DNA from: G963665405 sp963665405
GTDB lineage: Bacteria; Chloroflexota; Dehalococcoidia; Lucifugimonadales; G963665405
Direction of reading: 5' to 3'
Assembly (NCBI GenBank): GCA_963665405.2
Contig: OY762261.2
Span: 868,001-932,000, forward strand
DNA: 64,000 nucleotides
Shown: positions 63,348 through 64,000 of the stretch, in pieces
How positions within the stretch are numbered: position 1 is the stretch's first letter
Layout of the letters: every line of letters begins with the position of its first letter
Program-made: the position numbers and the translations under genes
Notes under the pieces: generated by a model
The model's input: the letters and a program-made list of their open reading frames with translations, nothing else
What the model was told of the DNA's origin: nothing
Databases searched by the model: none

Positions 63348-64000
63348 CTACCGGTAGTGCCGAGCGAGCTCCGACGCGTACCGGGCTCCCAGCCCCTCCG
63401 ATTTCTCCTTCAGCCATTCGCTGAGCCTGGTCTCGGCCGTGGGAGCGGACTCGGAGAAGAGCATCTCCGACATCAGCCCCTCCACCTCGTCCGGCGTCAG
63501 CACGACGTCCCTGACGACCAGCCCGACCAGGCGCGATACCGCCAGGCCGATTGCCGGCTTGATGTGAACCAGCCTGGCCTTTTTCCCGATCGCCCCGCCA
63601 ATCAGGCGGACCAGCTCTTCGAACGTGTACGTCTCGGGCCCCACGGCGTCCATGGTGAAGCTGTCCGTTCGCTCTCCGGCCTGGACGGCCAGCTTCGCCA
63701 TGTCGTCGACGAACACGGGCCGGACCCTGTACTGTCCCGCCCCGAACATCGGGAACGCCGGGAACCGCCTGAGGGCCCAGGCAATGTTGTTGATCAGGAT
63801 GTCCCCGGGCCCGAACACCAGCGCCGGCCTGACAATCGCGTAGCTCATCCCGGACCGGGCGATCGCCTCCTCGACCTCTCCTTTGCCGCGAAAGTAGGGC
63901 AGGTGCGACTGGGACGACGCATTGAGGATGCTGACGTGGACGATCCGGCGGACCCCGGCCTCCTCGGCCGACCTGACGAGCGTTCGGAGGTTGTCGACGG
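63348..64000 (-). CDS. NAD(P)-binding epimerase/NmrA-like protein (5' end outside window)
   Basis: This is the C-terminal part of an extended or atypical short-chain dehydrogenase. The frame is open to base 64000 and reads RRIVHVSILNASSQSHLPYF, RGKGEVEEAIARSGMSYAIV and RPALVFGPGDILINNIAW. It lacks a normal YxxxK (S..Y region reads NASSQSHLPYFRGK), typical of the NDUFA9/complex I-associated or ubiquinone-synthesis-linked NmrA-like group. The Rossmann nucleotide-binding start is outside the window. It is convergent with CoA-transferase B, 9 bp apart. Confidence 0.82.
   Translation of the reverse strand, partial: VDNLRTLVRSAEEAGVRRIVHVSILNASSQSHLPYFRGKGEVEEAIARSGMSYAIVRPALVFGPGDILINNIAWALRRFPAFPMFGAGQYRVRPVFVDDMAKLAVQAGERTDSFTMDAVGPETYTFEELVRLIGGAIGKKARLVHIKPAIGLAVSRLVGLVVRDVVLTPDEVEGLMSEMLFSESAPTAETRLSEWLKEKSEGLGARYASELARHYR

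Overview
This is a 64 kb stretch of GC-rich bacterial chromosome, densely coded on both strands, probably from a member of the Chloroflexota (Dehalococcoidia or SAR202-like). That placement is an inference. It rests on a giant membrane protein with a YYY-type DUF2298 half, an IleRS with unusual signature motifs behind a T-box leader, Gram-positive-style regulation with lipoproteins, and the CoA and amidohydrolase catabolic content. No rRNA, tRNA or CRISPR array was recognised. The window starts inside lysS and ends inside an NAD(P)-binding epimerase-like gene.

Layout. 1-7 kb: lysS (partial), a SelA/DgaE-fold PLP enzyme, serS, then a leftward acyl-CoA synthetase/enoyl-CoA hydratase operon. 7-12.1 kb: a kelch remnant, then the rpmH-rnpA-yidD-(beta-propeller lipoprotein)-yidC-jag operon behind a consensus promoter, and rph. 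12-18 kb: comEC and comEA, with a duplicated rph/comEC junction that brackets a small membrane-protein gene, and two tandem cyclase-family hydrolases, the second frameshifted. 18-26 kb: a YbjQ-like protein, a VOC protein, a GSA-type aminotransferase, YihY, an HtrA-like protease, and ileS under a T-box. 26-33 kb: an aldo/keto reductase and a 2-oxoacid dehydrogenase operon (E1 alpha, E1 beta, purM, a second E1 beta, E2). 33-42.4 kb: an amidohydrolase, a DapA-like lyase, an acyl-CoA dehydrogenase, a stand-alone Lrp ligand domain, a flavin reductase and a 1534-residue glycosyltransferase/DUF2298 fusion.

42.5-47.7 kb is the accessory part. An XRE-type regulator faces a small operon across an AT-rich, palindrome-containing promoter. 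The operon encodes an uncharacterised protein split between two frames, a thymidylate-synthase-fold enzyme with Asp where dUMP enzymes have Asn (predicting a dCMP substrate), and a dCTP-deaminase-fold protein that seems to have lost catalytic residues and gained two membrane helices. Next to it, an IS5-type element has cut an unknown gene in two. It left a CTAG duplication, and removing the element restores the frame. This cassette is the best candidate for an undescribed system.

47.7-64 kb: three tandem class IV aminotransferases, a HAD phosphatase, pyrE-nadD-obg, dnaA next to a possible oriC, an inositol-monophosphatase-family gene with an apparent CTG start, a second HtrA lipoprotein, rpsU, uvrA, and a two-subunit CoA-transferase.

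Two patterns run through the window. The first is a three-hairpin, roughly 80-90 bp element found five times, each time just 5' of a gene and in that gene's orientation. The second is a set of extended -10 promoters of the form TGn-TATAAT.
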